The position numbers were made by a program, and so were the translations under genes. Under the pieces are notes generated by a model that had not been told where the DNA came from, made no database searches, and saw nothing but the letters and a program-made list of their open reading frames with translations. 64,000 nt of DNA from CAZLMW01 sp964560875 (GTDB taxonomy: Bacteria; Myxococcota_A; UBA9042): positions 17,780-81,779 of the forward strand of contig CAZLMW010000020.1 in the NCBI GenBank assembly GCA_964560875.1, in the 5' to 3' direction. Below are positions 1-9,036 of this stretch, piece by piece; position 1 is the first letter of the stretch; each line of letters opens with the position of its first letter.

Positions 1-1508
1 CGATCGACGATCCGCAGTTCAATGCGCGCGAGTACGTCGAGATCTCCTGCGCGGGCATCTACCGCTACCTGCTGCAAAAGGACGATACGGAGACAGCGTT
101 TGCCGGCGCTCGCCACGTCGGCGACGGATCGGACATGCGCTGGATGGTGACCCAGCCCAAGGGCAACTGGGCGATCCGCGGCTCGGCCTTTACGGTGAAG
201 AAGGCGCTCAAGCGCTGCACCGAGCTGGTTACATTCGACCAACCGTCGTTCGAGCGCGCGGTCGAATCGCTGCCCGATGGCGCGTTGACGGTGCTGATTC
301 CCAGCCACCGCAGCTACATGGACTTTGTGCTTGTCAGCTACCTCGCGTTCGCCCGGCCCGACCTCGGCATCGCCATACCGCGCATCGCTGCGACGTCCGA
401 TTTCGCCAAGATCCCGGTCATCGGCGAGCTCTTCCGGCACACGCAGGCGTTCTACATCAAGCGCGGAGTCGGCCGGGAAGACCCGGACTTGACCCGTCAG
501 ATCCACCAGTTGGTCGACAACAAGGAGACGCTGGAGTTCTTCATCGAAGGCACGCGCAGCCGGTCCCGCCAGTTCTTGCGTCCCAAGCGTGGTCTGCTCC
601 GCGCGATCCAGTCGACCGGCGCCACGTGCGCGATCCTGCCGATCGCATTGACGTACGACCGCGTGCCCGAAGAGTCGGTGTTTGCGACCGAGCTCGGAGG
701 CGCCCCGAAACCGAAGATGCAGCTGCGCGACCTGCTCAAATGGACCGGGCGCGTAGGCCGCGGCAAAATCAACCTGGGCCGCGTCCACATGACGTGCGCC
801 GAGCCGGTGATTCTCGATGCGCAGGCCGACGTTTACGCCGTCGCCGACACCATCATGGCGCGCTTGCAGGAGCGCACGGCCGCCACGACATTCCACCTGC
901 GCGCGTTCCTGCACCACAACGCCATCGACGGCGTGGATCTGCCTTGGTTGCGGCGCGCCTTGTTGCGGCGCGGTGGTCAGGTCATCGACAGCCGGCTGCG
1001 CGATGAAAACGGCGTCACGGCGTGCATGGAGCAGTGCATGCGCTACCAGTGGCTGCACTTGTTCTACCCCGAAGCGATCTCGGCCTACCCCAACCATCCG
1101 GCGATTCAGCATCACACCTCGCTCAACGGGTACGCGCCCGGCGCCGACGATATCGATGTCGACGACGAGCTTGCCGATCCGTGCGTCCGCGCCGTGCTCC
1201 GGGCGCTGTTCGAGCCGATTTGCCGCGACTACGTCACCGTCGCCACGTCGCTCGGTTCGCCCACCGGTCGCATCGGTGTGTCCAACCCGAAGATGCTCGT
1301 CCGCAAGGTTCCGACCGCGCACCTGCCCAACATCGAGGCCTGCTTCCAAGACCTCTGTGAGCGAGGCATCCTGCGCCGCACGGCCGTCAACGGTGAGTAC
1401 GACTGGGGCCCCAAAGCGCACGACATCGGCGAATACGAAGCCGCTTGCCGCTGGCCCGATGACGATGGTATCGACGCGCCCCGCTGGTCCACGGTGGTCT
1501 GGGCCTGA
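1..1508 (+). CDS. plsB: Glycerol-3-phosphate acyltransferase (PlsB/GPAT-DHAPAT family), 5' truncated by window edge
   Basis: Transfers an acyl chain to the sn-1 position of glycerol-3-phosphate, the first step of membrane phospholipid synthesis, at the inner membrane. The frame is open from base 3 with no stop, so the ATG at 135 is internal and the N-terminus lies outside the window. Counting from that ATG, the catalytic HxxxxD motif is HRSYMD at residues 58-63. It is followed by the substrate block YIKRGVGR, then FIEGTRSRSR, then ILPIALTYDR, which are acyltransferase blocks I to IV in the right order. The region after about residue 260 matches the long C-terminal part of PlsB/GPAT enzymes rather than the short PlsC. 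An SDR gene follows 48 bases downstream on the same strand and may be co-transcribed. Family assignment is strong; acyl-donor preference cannot be read. Confidence 0.88.
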   Translation, partial: IDDPQFNAREYVEISCAGIYRYLLQKDDTETAFAGARHVGDGSDMRWMVTQPKGNWAIRGSAFTVKKALKRCTELVTFDQPSFERAVESLPDGALTVLIPSHRSYMDFVLVSYLAFARPDLGIAIPRIAATSDFAKIPVIGELFRHTQAFYIKRGVGREDPDLTRQIHQLVDNKETLEFFIEGTRSRSRQFLRPKRGLLRAIQSTGATCAILPIALTYDRVPEESVFATELGGAPKPKMQLRDLLKWTGRVGRGKINLGRVHMTCAEPVILDAQADVYAVADTIMARLQERTAATTFHLRAFLHHNAIDGVDLPWLRRALLRRGGQVIDSRLRDENGVTACMEQCMRYQWLHLFYPEAISAYPNHPAIQHHTSLNGYAPGADDIDVDDELADPCVRAVLRALFEPICRDYVTVATSLGSPTGRIGVSNPKMLVRKVPTAHLPNIEACFQDLCERGILRRTAVNGEYDWGPKAHDIGEYEAACRWPDDDGIDAPRWSTVVWA

Positions 1509-1556
1509 TCCCCGCCGGCGCTACCCCATCGCGGCGCCGCTGCAACGGATACAACC

Positions 1557-2663
1557 ATGCTCGATGCACCCGTGACGGTTCCGGAAGTGAAGACACGTAT
1601 CAACAGTGAAGGCCAACTCGCCGGGACGTTTCTTGTCACCGGCGCCACCGGCTTCCTCGGCCGGCAGGTCATCTCGGCGCTGCACGGTAACCACCCCCAA
1701 GCCAAGGCGCTCAACCTCGTACGCAGCGTCGCGACCTGGCGCGGCTACGATTGGACGACACCGTTTGACCGCGTCGACCTGATCTCGGGCTCCGTGACCA
1801 AACCCGACGGCTGGTTCGACGATCCGCGCCTCGACGGCATCAATGGCATTTTGCACCTCGCGGCGCTGGTTCGACATAGCCGCAACGAGCCCTACGACAT
1901 CTACGAGACCAACGTCGAAGGCACGCTGAACATGGTTCGGCTCGCCGCGCGCAAGAAGTGTCGGATGATCTTCGTGTCTACTTCGGGAACGGTCGGCTGC
2001 TTCAAGAGCCCCAAGGCCTGGGCCGACGAGAACTCCGCGTACTGCGAACAGGAAGTCGCGGACTGGCCCTACTATCACAGCAAGATCCTGGCCGAACGAC
2101 AGGCTCGCCAGCTCGCCAAGGACCTCGGCGTCGAGCTCGTCATCATCCGACCGCCGGTCATGCTCGGCCCGGGCGACCACCGCTTCCGCAGCACCGGTCA
2201 CATCATCAAGCACATCCTGCGCAAGCTCCCGTTCCTGCTCCACGGCGGCATCCACTTCACGGACATCCGCGACGCGTCGACCGCCATCTTGTCGGCGATG
2301 CAGCACCCGCGACCTCGCCCGATCTACCACCTCGAAGGGACGGCGTGCGGCGTCGTGCAGTTCTTCGACATGATCGAACAGGTCAGCGGCATCCCGCGGC
2401 CGAGCCCGGTCTTGCCCTTCCATCCCGCGTGGGTGCTGGCGCTGATCGATGAACGAGTCGGGATCATCACCAAGGGAGAGGCCCTGCACCTGCTGCCCGA
2501 TCCCGTTGTTGTCGAAATGGCCAGCCGCTACTGGGACGTGCGTTCGCTCTGGGCCGAAGACGAGCTCGGGTACGTGGCGCGCGACGGATTGACGACGCTG
2601 CGTGACACGGTGGGTTGGTTGAAGGATAATCACCCCGAAGTCGGGGCTGTCTTCAGCGCCTGA
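1557..2663 (+). CDS. NAD(P)-dependent epimerase/dehydratase-like extended SDR
   Basis: A 368-residue extended short-chain dehydrogenase/reductase. The dinucleotide-binding TGATGFLG motif is at residues 28-35, and the catalytic YxxxK is Y172 and K176 (YYHSK). A Ser/Thr-rich strand (FVSTSGTVG, about 140-147) would supply the active-site Ser/Thr. The N-terminal 22 residues precede the fold and look unstructured. The C-terminal part carries the substrate-binding region typical of 3-beta-hydroxysteroid dehydrogenase, isomerase and nucleotide-sugar epimerase relatives. It lies 48 bases after the acyltransferase gene, which hints at a lipid-linked substrate, but the substrate is not determined by the sequence. 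The start is the first ATG after the upstream stop; no strong Shine-Dalgarno is visible. Confidence 0.8.
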   Translation: MLDAPVTVPEVKTRINSEGQLAGTFLVTGATGFLGRQVISALHGNHPQAKALNLVRSVATWRGYDWTTPFDRVDLISGSVTKPDGWFDDPRLDGINGILHLAALVRHSRNEPYDIYETNVEGTLNMVRLAARKKCRMIFVSTSGTVGCFKSPKAWADENSAYCEQEVADWPYYHSKILAERQARQLAKDLGVELVIIRPPVMLGPGDHRFRSTGHIIKHILRKLPFLLHGGIHFTDIRDASTAILSAMQHPRPRPIYHLEGTACGVVQFFDMIEQVSGIPRPSPVLPFHPAWVLALIDERVGIITKGEALHLLPDPVVVEMASRYWDVRSLWAEDELGYVARDGLTTLRDTVGWLKDNHPEVGAVFSA

Positions 2664-2709
2664 CGGTCAACCCGGCCCAACCTTCCCATTTAAACGGTCC
2701 AAGCAAGCC

Positions 2710-3420
2710 TTGTCCGCCATCTACGAACAGTACATGCGGTGCGGCTCATGCCGCGCGTTTGAGGTCGCCTTCACCGACCGCGTCGGTCGCACGATGGGCC
2801 AGTGTATTCGCCGACCTCAGCACGGCCAGCTCGCCGCGAGCGCGATGGGGTGCGAAGACTATTTGCTGGACCGTTCGTCCCTGGTGCCGGGCGCCAAGGT
2901 CCCCGACAACATCGACATGACGCCGCGGCAACGCGAGCGACGCCGCGCGATACAGCGCGCGATGCAGCAGCGTGCGCGCCGGCCGAAGTCGACCAGCAGA
3001 CGACCGAAGTACGAAGAACCCCCGAAGGTCAAGCTGCGAGACATTCCGCTGGCTTTTGGCGACGACGAGGAGGGAACGATGGACCGCGACGAACTCAAGG
3101 GCATCCTGGCCGAGGTTCTCGACGAAGCGCTCGGCATCTCCGACGCACCGATGCACCCGCGCTTCCGTGGCGGCAAGGTGGTGGTGCAGCCCGGCAACCC
3201 CGAGTTGTCGCCCAAGGAGATCCCGATCGACGCGCTGTTCCGCAAGATCACGTCGGTCCGCGACAAGCTCCGCGTGCTCGAGCAGAAGATCAACACGAAC
3301 AAGGCGATGGAAGCTGACGACCGCGCGCAGCTGCAGGGCTACATCAGCTCGGCCTATGGGTCGCTGACCACCTTCAACTTCCTGTTCCGCGACCGCGACG
3401 ACGGCTTTTCGTCGAAATAG
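2710..3420 (+). CDS. Hypothetical protein with four-Cys N-terminal cluster and basic linker
   Basis: I do not recognise this 236-residue protein. The N-terminal 50 residues contain C11, C14 (CGSC), C32 and C48, a spacing that could bind zinc or an Fe-S cluster. Residues about 75-110 are very basic (RQRERRRAIQR, RARRPKS), so contact with nucleic acid or ribosome is possible. The C-terminal third is acidic and then helical (RDKLRVLEQKI), probably coiled coil, ending in an aromatic patch. The start is TTG: upstream the frame has no ATG, and moving to the ATG at 2734 would remove residues just ahead of the Cys pair. It follows the SDR gene by 46 bases and ends 28 bases before the convergent dinB. 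No function is assigned. Confidence 0.6.
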   Translation: MSAIYEQYMRCGSCRAFEVAFTDRVGRTMGQCIRRPQHGQLAASAMGCEDYLLDRSSLVPGAKVPDNIDMTPRQRERRRAIQRAMQQRARRPKSTSRRPKYEEPPKVKLRDIPLAFGDDEEGTMDRDELKGILAEVLDEALGISDAPMHPRFRGGKVVVQPGNPELSPKEIPIDALFRKITSVRDKLRVLEQKINTNKAMEADDRAQLQGYISSAYGSLTTFNFLFRDRDDGFSSK

Positions 3421-3448
3421 GAGCCTGTGGCGCATCCAAGTGCGCGAC

Positions 3449-4561
3449 TCACCACCCCGTCGGCCACAGCTCCATCTGCCGCGTATGACGGCTCGTTGCG
3501 CGGGGCGCTTCGAGGCGGACACCGATCCCAAGCAGCCGCACCGGCCTCTGGCCACGCGACCACGCATCGTCCAGTAGCTCCGCGAATGCGGCCACACTTG
3601 GCTCGGCGGCGGTCTGCCCGTCGGTCATCGGCGGGGTGCGGTCGACGGTCGTCGTCTCGAAGTCATCAAAGCGCACCTTGACCGTCCAGCCACGCACGCG
3701 TTCCCGAATCCCGGGCTGGTCATAGCGCTGCGAGAACCGCCGCCAAAGTCCTTCCAATTCACGGCGGCACGCGTCGAGATCCGGCAGGTCTTCGGCGTAG
3801 GTGCGTTCGACACTGACGCTCTTGCGGATGCGCTCCGTCACGACCGGGCGCTCATCGATGCCGCCCGCCAGCCTGTGAAGCCTCGGGCCCCATCGACCGA
3901 ACATGGATTCCAGCTGGTGTTCGTCGTATTTGCGCACGTCAGCGCAGGTTTCGATGCCCAAAGCGGTCAGCTTCTCCCCCATCTTGGGGCCCACACCCGG
4001 GATCTTGCGAACCGGCAGCGCGCCGACGAATCCCGCGACGTCTTCGGGGCGAATCACGGTCAGGCCGTCGGGTTTTCGCCAATCGCTCGCCACTTTCGCG
4101 AGGAACTTGTTGGGCGCCACACCCGCCGAAGCGGTCAGCCCGGTCTCATCCCGAATGGCGCGGCGAATCGCGGTCGCGATGAGGGTGGCACTGCCGTGAA
4201 AGTGCTCCGCGTTGGAGACGTCGAGGTACGCCTCGTCGAGAGACAGCGGCTCAATGGCCGATGTGAACCGCTCGAAGATGGCGCGGATTTGCCGGGACTC
4301 GCGCTGATAGACCTCAAATCGGGGCGGAACGATGACCAATTCCGGGCACAAGCGCACCGCGCGCGACATGGGCATGGCCGAGTGCACGCCGTATTTGCGG
4401 GCGACGTAGTTGGCGGTCGCAACCACGCCACGGACATCCGGTCGACCGCCGACGGCGAGGGGTTTGTCGGCGAGATGCGGCGCGTCCCGGACCTCGATCG
4501 CCGCATAGAACATGTCCATGTCGACGTGAATGATCTTGCGCGGTGATCGGGCGTTGTTCAC
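3449..4561 (-). CDS. dinB: DNA polymerase IV (Y-family translesion polymerase)
   Basis: An error-prone lesion-bypass polymerase of 370 residues, the usual family length. The catalytic carboxylates are visible: D14 in HVDMDMFYAA, and D109/E110 in SLDEAYLD. A helix-hairpin-helix follows (KIPGVGPKMGEKL), then the little-finger domain. The C-terminus QMELW resembles the QxxLF-type motif that binds the beta sliding clamp. The start is GTG at 4561, six bases after the stop of the predicted outer-membrane protein gene, so it appears to be the last gene of a minus-strand envelope operon running from 9891. That context is odd for a DNA-damage gene; an internal promoter is possible but was not identified. 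Function is secure. Confidence 0.95.
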   Translation of the reverse strand: MNNARSPRKIIHVDMDMFYAAIEVRDAPHLADKPLAVGGRPDVRGVVATANYVARKYGVHSAMPMSRAVRLCPELVIVPPRFEVYQRESRQIRAIFERFTSAIEPLSLDEAYLDVSNAEHFHGSATLIATAIRRAIRDETGLTASAGVAPNKFLAKVASDWRKPDGLTVIRPEDVAGFVGALPVRKIPGVGPKMGEKLTALGIETCADVRKYDEHQLESMFGRWGPRLHRLAGGIDERPVVTERIRKSVSVERTYAEDLPDLDACRRELEGLWRRFSQRYDQPGIRERVRGWTVKVRFDDFETTTVDRTPPMTDGQTAAEPSVAAFAELLDDAWSRGQRPVRLLGIGVRLEAPRATSRHTRQMELWPTGW

Positions 4562-4567
4562 GTGCTC

Positions 4568-5863
4568 TCACCAGGTCCAGCGAAACTCCGCGTTGACGAA
4601 ATACGTTTCTGGATCGAGCACATCTACGCCAAAACCCGCGGCCGCGACGCCTTCGTCGGACACGCTGTAGGTGGTGTAGTTGCCGAGCACGACCACATCG
4701 TCGTTCGCGGTCGGAGAATACCAGACAAGTGTCTGCAAACCAACAAGCGGGTGGGCCTGCCAGGTCATCGAGGCGGCCGCCTGGGTCGTCAGCTTGGTCT
4801 GGTCGGCGATCCAGCGGTCGAGGCCGTTGGCGCCCCATGGATCGACGGAAGGCAGCGCGAGCAAATCGCCGAGCGTGGTGATGTTCACGTAGTCGCCACG
4901 CTTGACCATCCCCTCGAAGACGAAGGAGATATCGGGCGTCACCTGGTGCATGAAGCCGGCGACAACGATGTGACCGTCGAAGCCGAAGTGTCCGTTGGCG
5001 GGACGCTGCGTCACGTGTTCGAGGCGAAACAACCAGCCGGCGAAGTCCAATTGCGCGCCCAGGCCGACCATCCAACGGCGCGGGGCGTGGCCGCCGATAA
5101 CGATGACGTCGCCAAGATCGAACGATAGCGCGATGCGCCCGAGCAGCGCCGACCGATCGAGATCCAGCGGGGCGTCGAATTGGGGCAGCTTGGTGGGGGC
5201 GAAGCCGGCTGCGGCGATGACAGATGCGCGCAAAGACGTGACCGGAGCGTCTTCCCAGAGCGTCTCGTAGTCGAGGCGGATGGCATCGACACCGGGCTTG
5301 TACGCGCGGAAGAAGTCGAGCGGCGAGAAGGGCGCGAACACGTCGTGGGGCGTGAAAATCAGCGTTGACGCGAGGTTGATGGGCTGGCGACCGACGGCGA
5401 GGTCGAAGCTGCCGTGGTGCGCGGTGAGCACGAGTCGGTCGATGTCTGCGGTCACTCCGGCGCGGCCGCTGCCTGAAAACCGGCGTCCGGCTGCCAAGCC
5501 TGGCCAGCGCAGGAGCTCGGCTGTGCCGATCGCGGGGATGACGACGGTGCGCTCGGTGTCATCGAGCGCTGCAAACAGGCCCCCGACAACGAAATGGCCC
5601 TCGACGCCGATGTCGTCCCAGTCCCCGGTCACCATCAGCCGATGCCGAAGCGAGCCGTCGATGCCGCGATCGATCGGCTCCCCGGTGACCGAGCGGATGG
5701 GCGCCAGGACCGCGACCGTGCGGGCGAAGCCACCCACATCCCATTCACCAGCCCGTGCAGTCGGCGCCGCAAGCAGCGGGATCGCCAGCATGAGACCGAC
5801 GGTCAAACCGGCCGTGACACGTCGCGTCAACGTGGCGTTACTCCTCTTCGCCGCGGCGTTCAT
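4568..5863 (-). CDS. Predicted outer-membrane beta-barrel protein, operon partner of LolA/ABC genes
   Basis: A 431-residue exported protein. A typical signal peptide (basic start, hydrophobic run around residues 17-33, ending APTARA before GEW) is followed by many alternating hydrophobic and aromatic strands. The protein ends in a terminal aromatic (FRWTW), as in proteins inserted by the BAM machinery. Repeated blocks such as VGGLFAAL, GHFVVGG and EFRWTW fit a porin-like barrel. I cannot assign it to a named family with confidence. It overlaps the stop of the upstream ATPase gene by 26 bases and precedes dinB by 6, so translation is probably coupled. Its position in a LolA/FtsX/LolD-like operon suggests it is the outer-membrane partner or cargo of that system, which is inference. 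Confidence 0.65.
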   Translation of the reverse strand: MNAAAKRSNATLTRRVTAGLTVGLMLAIPLLAAPTARAGEWDVGGFARTVAVLAPIRSVTGEPIDRGIDGSLRHRLMVTGDWDDIGVEGHFVVGGLFAALDDTERTVVIPAIGTAELLRWPGLAAGRRFSGSGRAGVTADIDRLVLTAHHGSFDLAVGRQPINLASTLIFTPHDVFAPFSPLDFFRAYKPGVDAIRLDYETLWEDAPVTSLRASVIAAAGFAPTKLPQFDAPLDLDRSALLGRIALSFDLGDVIVIGGHAPRRWMVGLGAQLDFAGWLFRLEHVTQRPANGHFGFDGHIVVAGFMHQVTPDISFVFEGMVKRGDYVNITTLGDLLALPSVDPWGANGLDRWIADQTKLTTQAAASMTWQAHPLVGLQTLVWYSPTANDDVVVLGNYTTYSVSDEGVAAAGFGVDVLDPETYFVNAEFRWTW

Positions 5864-6548
5864 CGGCCACGAGTTTGCCGTCGCGCAGGCGGACGATGCG
5901 GCGGGCGCGATCCATCACCTTCTGGTCGTGCGTCGAAAAGAGGAACGTGACGCCCTGCTCGCGGTTGAGCTTCTCCATCACGTCGAGCAGCGATTCGGCG
6001 GTTGCAGTGTCGAGATTGGCGGTGGGTTCGTCGGCGAGAACCAAGGCAGGCCGGGTCGCGATGGCGCGCGCGATGGCCACCCGTTGTTGTTGGCCACCCG
6101 AGAGCTCGTCAGGACGCCGATTTGCGAGCTCCCCGAGGCCGACCGCTTCGAGCACTGCCATCACGCGTTCGCGCCGCTCCTTGTCGGGCATGCCTTGGAG
6201 CATGAGCACGAGCTCGGCGTTCTCGAACGCGGTGAGCACGGGGATGAGGTTGTAGGCCTGGAAGACGAAGCCAAGCTTATCGCGGCGCAGCTCGGAGCGT
6301 TCGGTTCGCGAGATCCCGCCGATGTCGCGTCCCTGCAGCGTGATCGTGCCGCTGTCGGGGGCGTCGAGGGCGCCGATCAAGTTCAAGGCCGTGGTCTTGC
6401 CGCTGCCCGATGGGCCACACAGCGCCGCAAACTCGCCCGCTTCGATCGCAAGGCTGAGCCCGTCGAGCGCGCGGATCTCGAATTCCCCCTGGTGATAGAC
6501 GCGGCTGACCTCGCGCAGCTCGACAATGGGGGAGGCGGATGCGTTCAT
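5838..6548 (-). CDS. ABC transporter ATP-binding protein, LolD/MacB class
   Basis: A 236-residue nucleotide-binding subunit of a type VII (LolCDE/MacB/FtsE-like) ABC system. Walker A is GPSGSGKTT at about residues 45-53, the ABC signature is LSGGQQQR, Walker B is LVLADEP with catalytic Glu, and the switch His is in FSTHDQ. The C-terminus is charged (RRGEEE). It lies directly downstream of two FtsX-like permease genes, with a 4-base gap to the nearer one. It would energise extraction of a lipoprotein or lipid from the outer face of the inner membrane rather than classical import, as inferred from the permease type and the LolA-like gene in the same operon. Confidence 0.92.
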   Translation of the reverse strand: MNASASPIVELREVSRVYHQGEFEIRALDGLSLAIEAGEFAALCGPSGSGKTTALNLIGALDAPDSGTITLQGRDIGGISRTERSELRRDKLGFVFQAYNLIPVLTAFENAELVLMLQGMPDKERRERVMAVLEAVGLGELANRRPDELSGGQQQRVAIARAIATRPALVLADEPTANLDTATAESLLDVMEKLNREQGVTFLFSTHDQKVMDRARRIVRLRDGKLVADERRGEEE

Positions 6549-6552
6549 GGCT

Positions 6553-7803
6553 TCAGTCCAGGACTCGCAGGGATTCGATCGGCTCGAGCCGCGCGGCTTT
6601 GAGCGCCGGATAGAGCGCCGCGCCGATGGTCAGGCAGAACACGGCGAACGGAATCACGAAGTAGTGCGCGTCGGCCAGGCGCAGGTGCAACGTCATGTCG
6701 AAGACGACGCCGCCGACCTCGAGCTGCTCGGTCATCATGCCGGACAGGTCGATGCCGGTGCTGTACAGGAAATAGGCCCACGGCAAGACAAGCAGCCCGC
6801 CGAGCACCAGGCCGAGCAAGCCGACCCACACCGACTCGAGAATCACGAGCGCAAACAGCCGCCGCGGCCGCATGCCGATCGCGAGCAGCACGCCGAGCTC
6901 CCGTCGACGTTCCAGCACACCCATCAGCATCGTGTTCAAGATGCCGGCCGCGACGACCAGGCCGATCAGCAGCTGGAAGATCTCGTTGCTCGCGCGGTCG
7001 ACCTGCACGTAGCTCGCCATCGCGGGTTGGGTCTGCTGCCAGGTCTTCACCTCGACACCCGGACCGACTGCCTTGGAGACGGCGTCGCGCACGGCCGCGC
7101 TCGCCCGGTGTTCGTGGTTGAAAACGGCGAGGATCGTCGCGGCCTCGGGTCCGAGCTTGAGCACCCTCCGCGCCTTGTCGATAGGCAACAGCACCGTGCC
7201 CATGTCGACCTCGGCCACGCCGGTCTGGAAGATGCCGCGGACGCGGGCGACCTCGCTGACGATCTCGCCTTCGACGTCGGTCGCGGTCCAGACAAGCTTG
7301 CTGCCCAACTCCAGCTGCAAGGTCTTGGCCATCCGCGCGCCGATGATGCAGCCGCCGTCGTCCACTTTACCGTCTTTGCCCAACAGCGCGGTGCCCTGCT
7401 CGAGCTTCTTGACGAAGAGGTTGCGCTCGGCCGTATCCCGTTTCGGATCGATGCCAAGCAGCAGGCCGCCGGTCGTCTTGCGCGCCGTTGCAAAGAGGCC
7501 CTGTCCGACCACGCGTGGCACGACAGCTTGCACACCTCGGGCGGCGCTCGCGGCTTTTGCCATCGATTCGGCGTTGGCGATGCGCTTGGAGATGGATGGA
7601 TCGTCGTTGTAGCCGGGCGCCGCGACGCTGACGTGACCGAAACCCATCGTGGCGCTCTTGCCGACCATGTCGTTGTACGCCCACTCCGCGATGCCGAGGA
7701 ACGTCGTGGCCATCCAGACCGCGCCCGCCACCGACAGCGACGTGATCAGGGTGCGCCGCTTGCTCCGCCACAGGTTGCGCCAACTCAGCCGTACGAGATC
7801 CAT
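6553..7803 (-). CDS. ABC transporter permease, FtsX/LolC-LolE-like (second of two)
   Basis: A 416-residue permease with the MacB/LolCE layout. One transmembrane helix lies near the N-terminus (about residues 20-38, after a basic RNLWRSKRRTL segment). A periplasmic domain of about 220 residues follows, then three C-terminal helices between about 275 and 400. The sequence LGVLLAIGMRPRRLF between helices is the cytoplasmic coupling region seen in FtsX-domain permeases. Its start codon lies immediately after the stop of the paralogous permease (no intergenic base), so the two are probably translated together and form a heterodimer like LolC with LolE. No Cys lipobox or catalytic residue is expected. 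Confidence 0.88.
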   Translation of the reverse strand: MDLVRLSWRNLWRSKRRTLITSLSVAGAVWMATTFLGIAEWAYNDMVGKSATMGFGHVSVAAPGYNDDPSISKRIANAESMAKAASAARGVQAVVPRVVGQGLFATARKTTGGLLLGIDPKRDTAERNLFVKKLEQGTALLGKDGKVDDGGCIIGARMAKTLQLELGSKLVWTATDVEGEIVSEVARVRGIFQTGVAEVDMGTVLLPIDKARRVLKLGPEAATILAVFNHEHRASAAVRDAVSKAVGPGVEVKTWQQTQPAMASYVQVDRASNEIFQLLIGLVVAAGILNTMLMGVLERRRELGVLLAIGMRPRRLFALVILESVWVGLLGLVLGGLLVLPWAYFLYSTGIDLSGMMTEQLEVGGVVFDMTLHLRLADAHYFVIPFAVFCLTIGAALYPALKAARLEPIESLRVLD

Positions 7804-9030
7804 TCAGCGCCCCCGAACCGCGTCAACGGGCCGGACCAGCGCGGCTTTCAGGGCGGGATAGACCGCGGCCAGCATGACCATGATCACAAGCGTGACGATC
7901 GGGCCGACGGCGATCCCGACGCCGAGCTTGGGGCTGAGCACGGGCGGGATGACCATGCCGTTGAAGTTTATGTCGCCGACGCTCGCGGACAGGTCGATAC
8001 CGTCTGCGAAGGCCATGCTGAGCCCCACACCCAACCCCAGGGCCAGGACCGCGGCGATCACGGCCATAGCGAGCGATTCGGCGACCACGACGAAGAAGAT
8101 TTGCAACGGCGTGACACCGAGCGACTTGAGCACGCCGAACTCCCGCATCCGCTCGAACACGCTCATCAAAGTCGCGTTGAAGACGACGGTGACGACGGCG
8201 AGATAGGCGATGAAGAGCATGAACCCGAGCTGCGCGTCACTGGTTCGCAGCATCTCGGCCAGCGCGGGCTGAAGTTTGGGCCAGCCGAGCACCTCGTGTT
8301 TGCCGGCGGCGGCCTTGGCGGCCTCTACGACATTGGTGATGGGCGCGTCGAAGCCGGCCGTGCTGCGGATCGCGATCTCGTGACTGCCTTCATGGACGGC
8401 GAGCAGCTCGCGAAAGGCTTGCTGGCGCATCACGACGCCCGCCGCATCAAGCCGCGCGCTGACGCCTCGAAAAATGCCGCGAACCGTCAGCAGATCGTCG
8501 GCCGTCGCGCCGTCGGCCGCCTGCGAGACAACGATCAGCTCGTCGCCAACCTTGAGTCCCAGCCGCCGCGCCACCTTCTTTCCGACAACAACCCCGCGCG
8601 GGTCGGATTCATCGAGCCACTTGCCCTGCCCGACCGCCGTGTGCAGCAGCGTCACGTTCTTCTCGTGCTCGGCATCGATGCCGCGCAGCATCACCCCTGC
8701 CGACTGCTTGTCGTGGGCCGCGAGGGCGAATCCATAGAGCCGTTCGGTCGCCGAGACGCCCGACTCTCGGAGCTTCTCGATGATCTTGCCCGAATCCCGC
8801 ATCAGCGTGTGCAGATCGGGCTCGTCCCGGTAGCCCTTCGCGTGGATCTGGACGTGCGCCGTCTCCATCGCGAGGGCCGACGTCTTCATGTGCTCGATGT
8901 AGCCGATCATGATCGCGCCGAAGAAGATCATGACCGCCGCCGCAAGCGCCATCGCGCCCGACGTCACCAGCGACCGCATGGGCTTGCGGCTGACGTTGCG
9001 GGCGGCGAGTTTGAGGAGGCGACCGTACAT
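7804..9030 (-). CDS. ABC transporter permease, FtsX/LolC-LolE-like (first of two)
   Basis: A 408-residue paralogue of the adjacent downstream permease with the same order: N-terminal helix about 22-45 after KLAARNVSRKPMRSL, periplasmic domain about 46-265, and three C-terminal helices. The coupling segment MREFGVLKSLGVTP precedes a helix. The operon order is LolA-like, this permease, the second permease, ATPase, then outer-membrane protein, with gaps of 6, 0, 4 and -26 bases. By analogy with LolCDE it would release lipoproteins or lipids from the inner membrane toward the periplasmic LolA-like carrier. Whether it serves general lipoprotein sorting or one dedicated substrate cannot be decided here. 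Confidence 0.87.
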   Translation of the reverse strand: MYGRLLKLAARNVSRKPMRSLVTSGAMALAAAVMIFFGAIMIGYIEHMKTSALAMETAHVQIHAKGYRDEPDLHTLMRDSGKIIEKLRESGVSATERLYGFALAAHDKQSAGVMLRGIDAEHEKNVTLLHTAVGQGKWLDESDPRGVVVGKKVARRLGLKVGDELIVVSQAADGATADDLLTVRGIFRGVSARLDAAGVVMRQQAFRELLAVHEGSHEIAIRSTAGFDAPITNVVEAAKAAAGKHEVLGWPKLQPALAEMLRTSDAQLGFMLFIAYLAVVTVVFNATLMSVFERMREFGVLKSLGVTPLQIFFVVVAESLAMAVIAAVLALGLGVGLSMAFADGIDLSASVGDINFNGMVIPPVLSPKLGVGIAVGPIVTLVIMVMLAAVYPALKAALVRPVDAVRGR

Positions 9031-9036
9031 CGATGG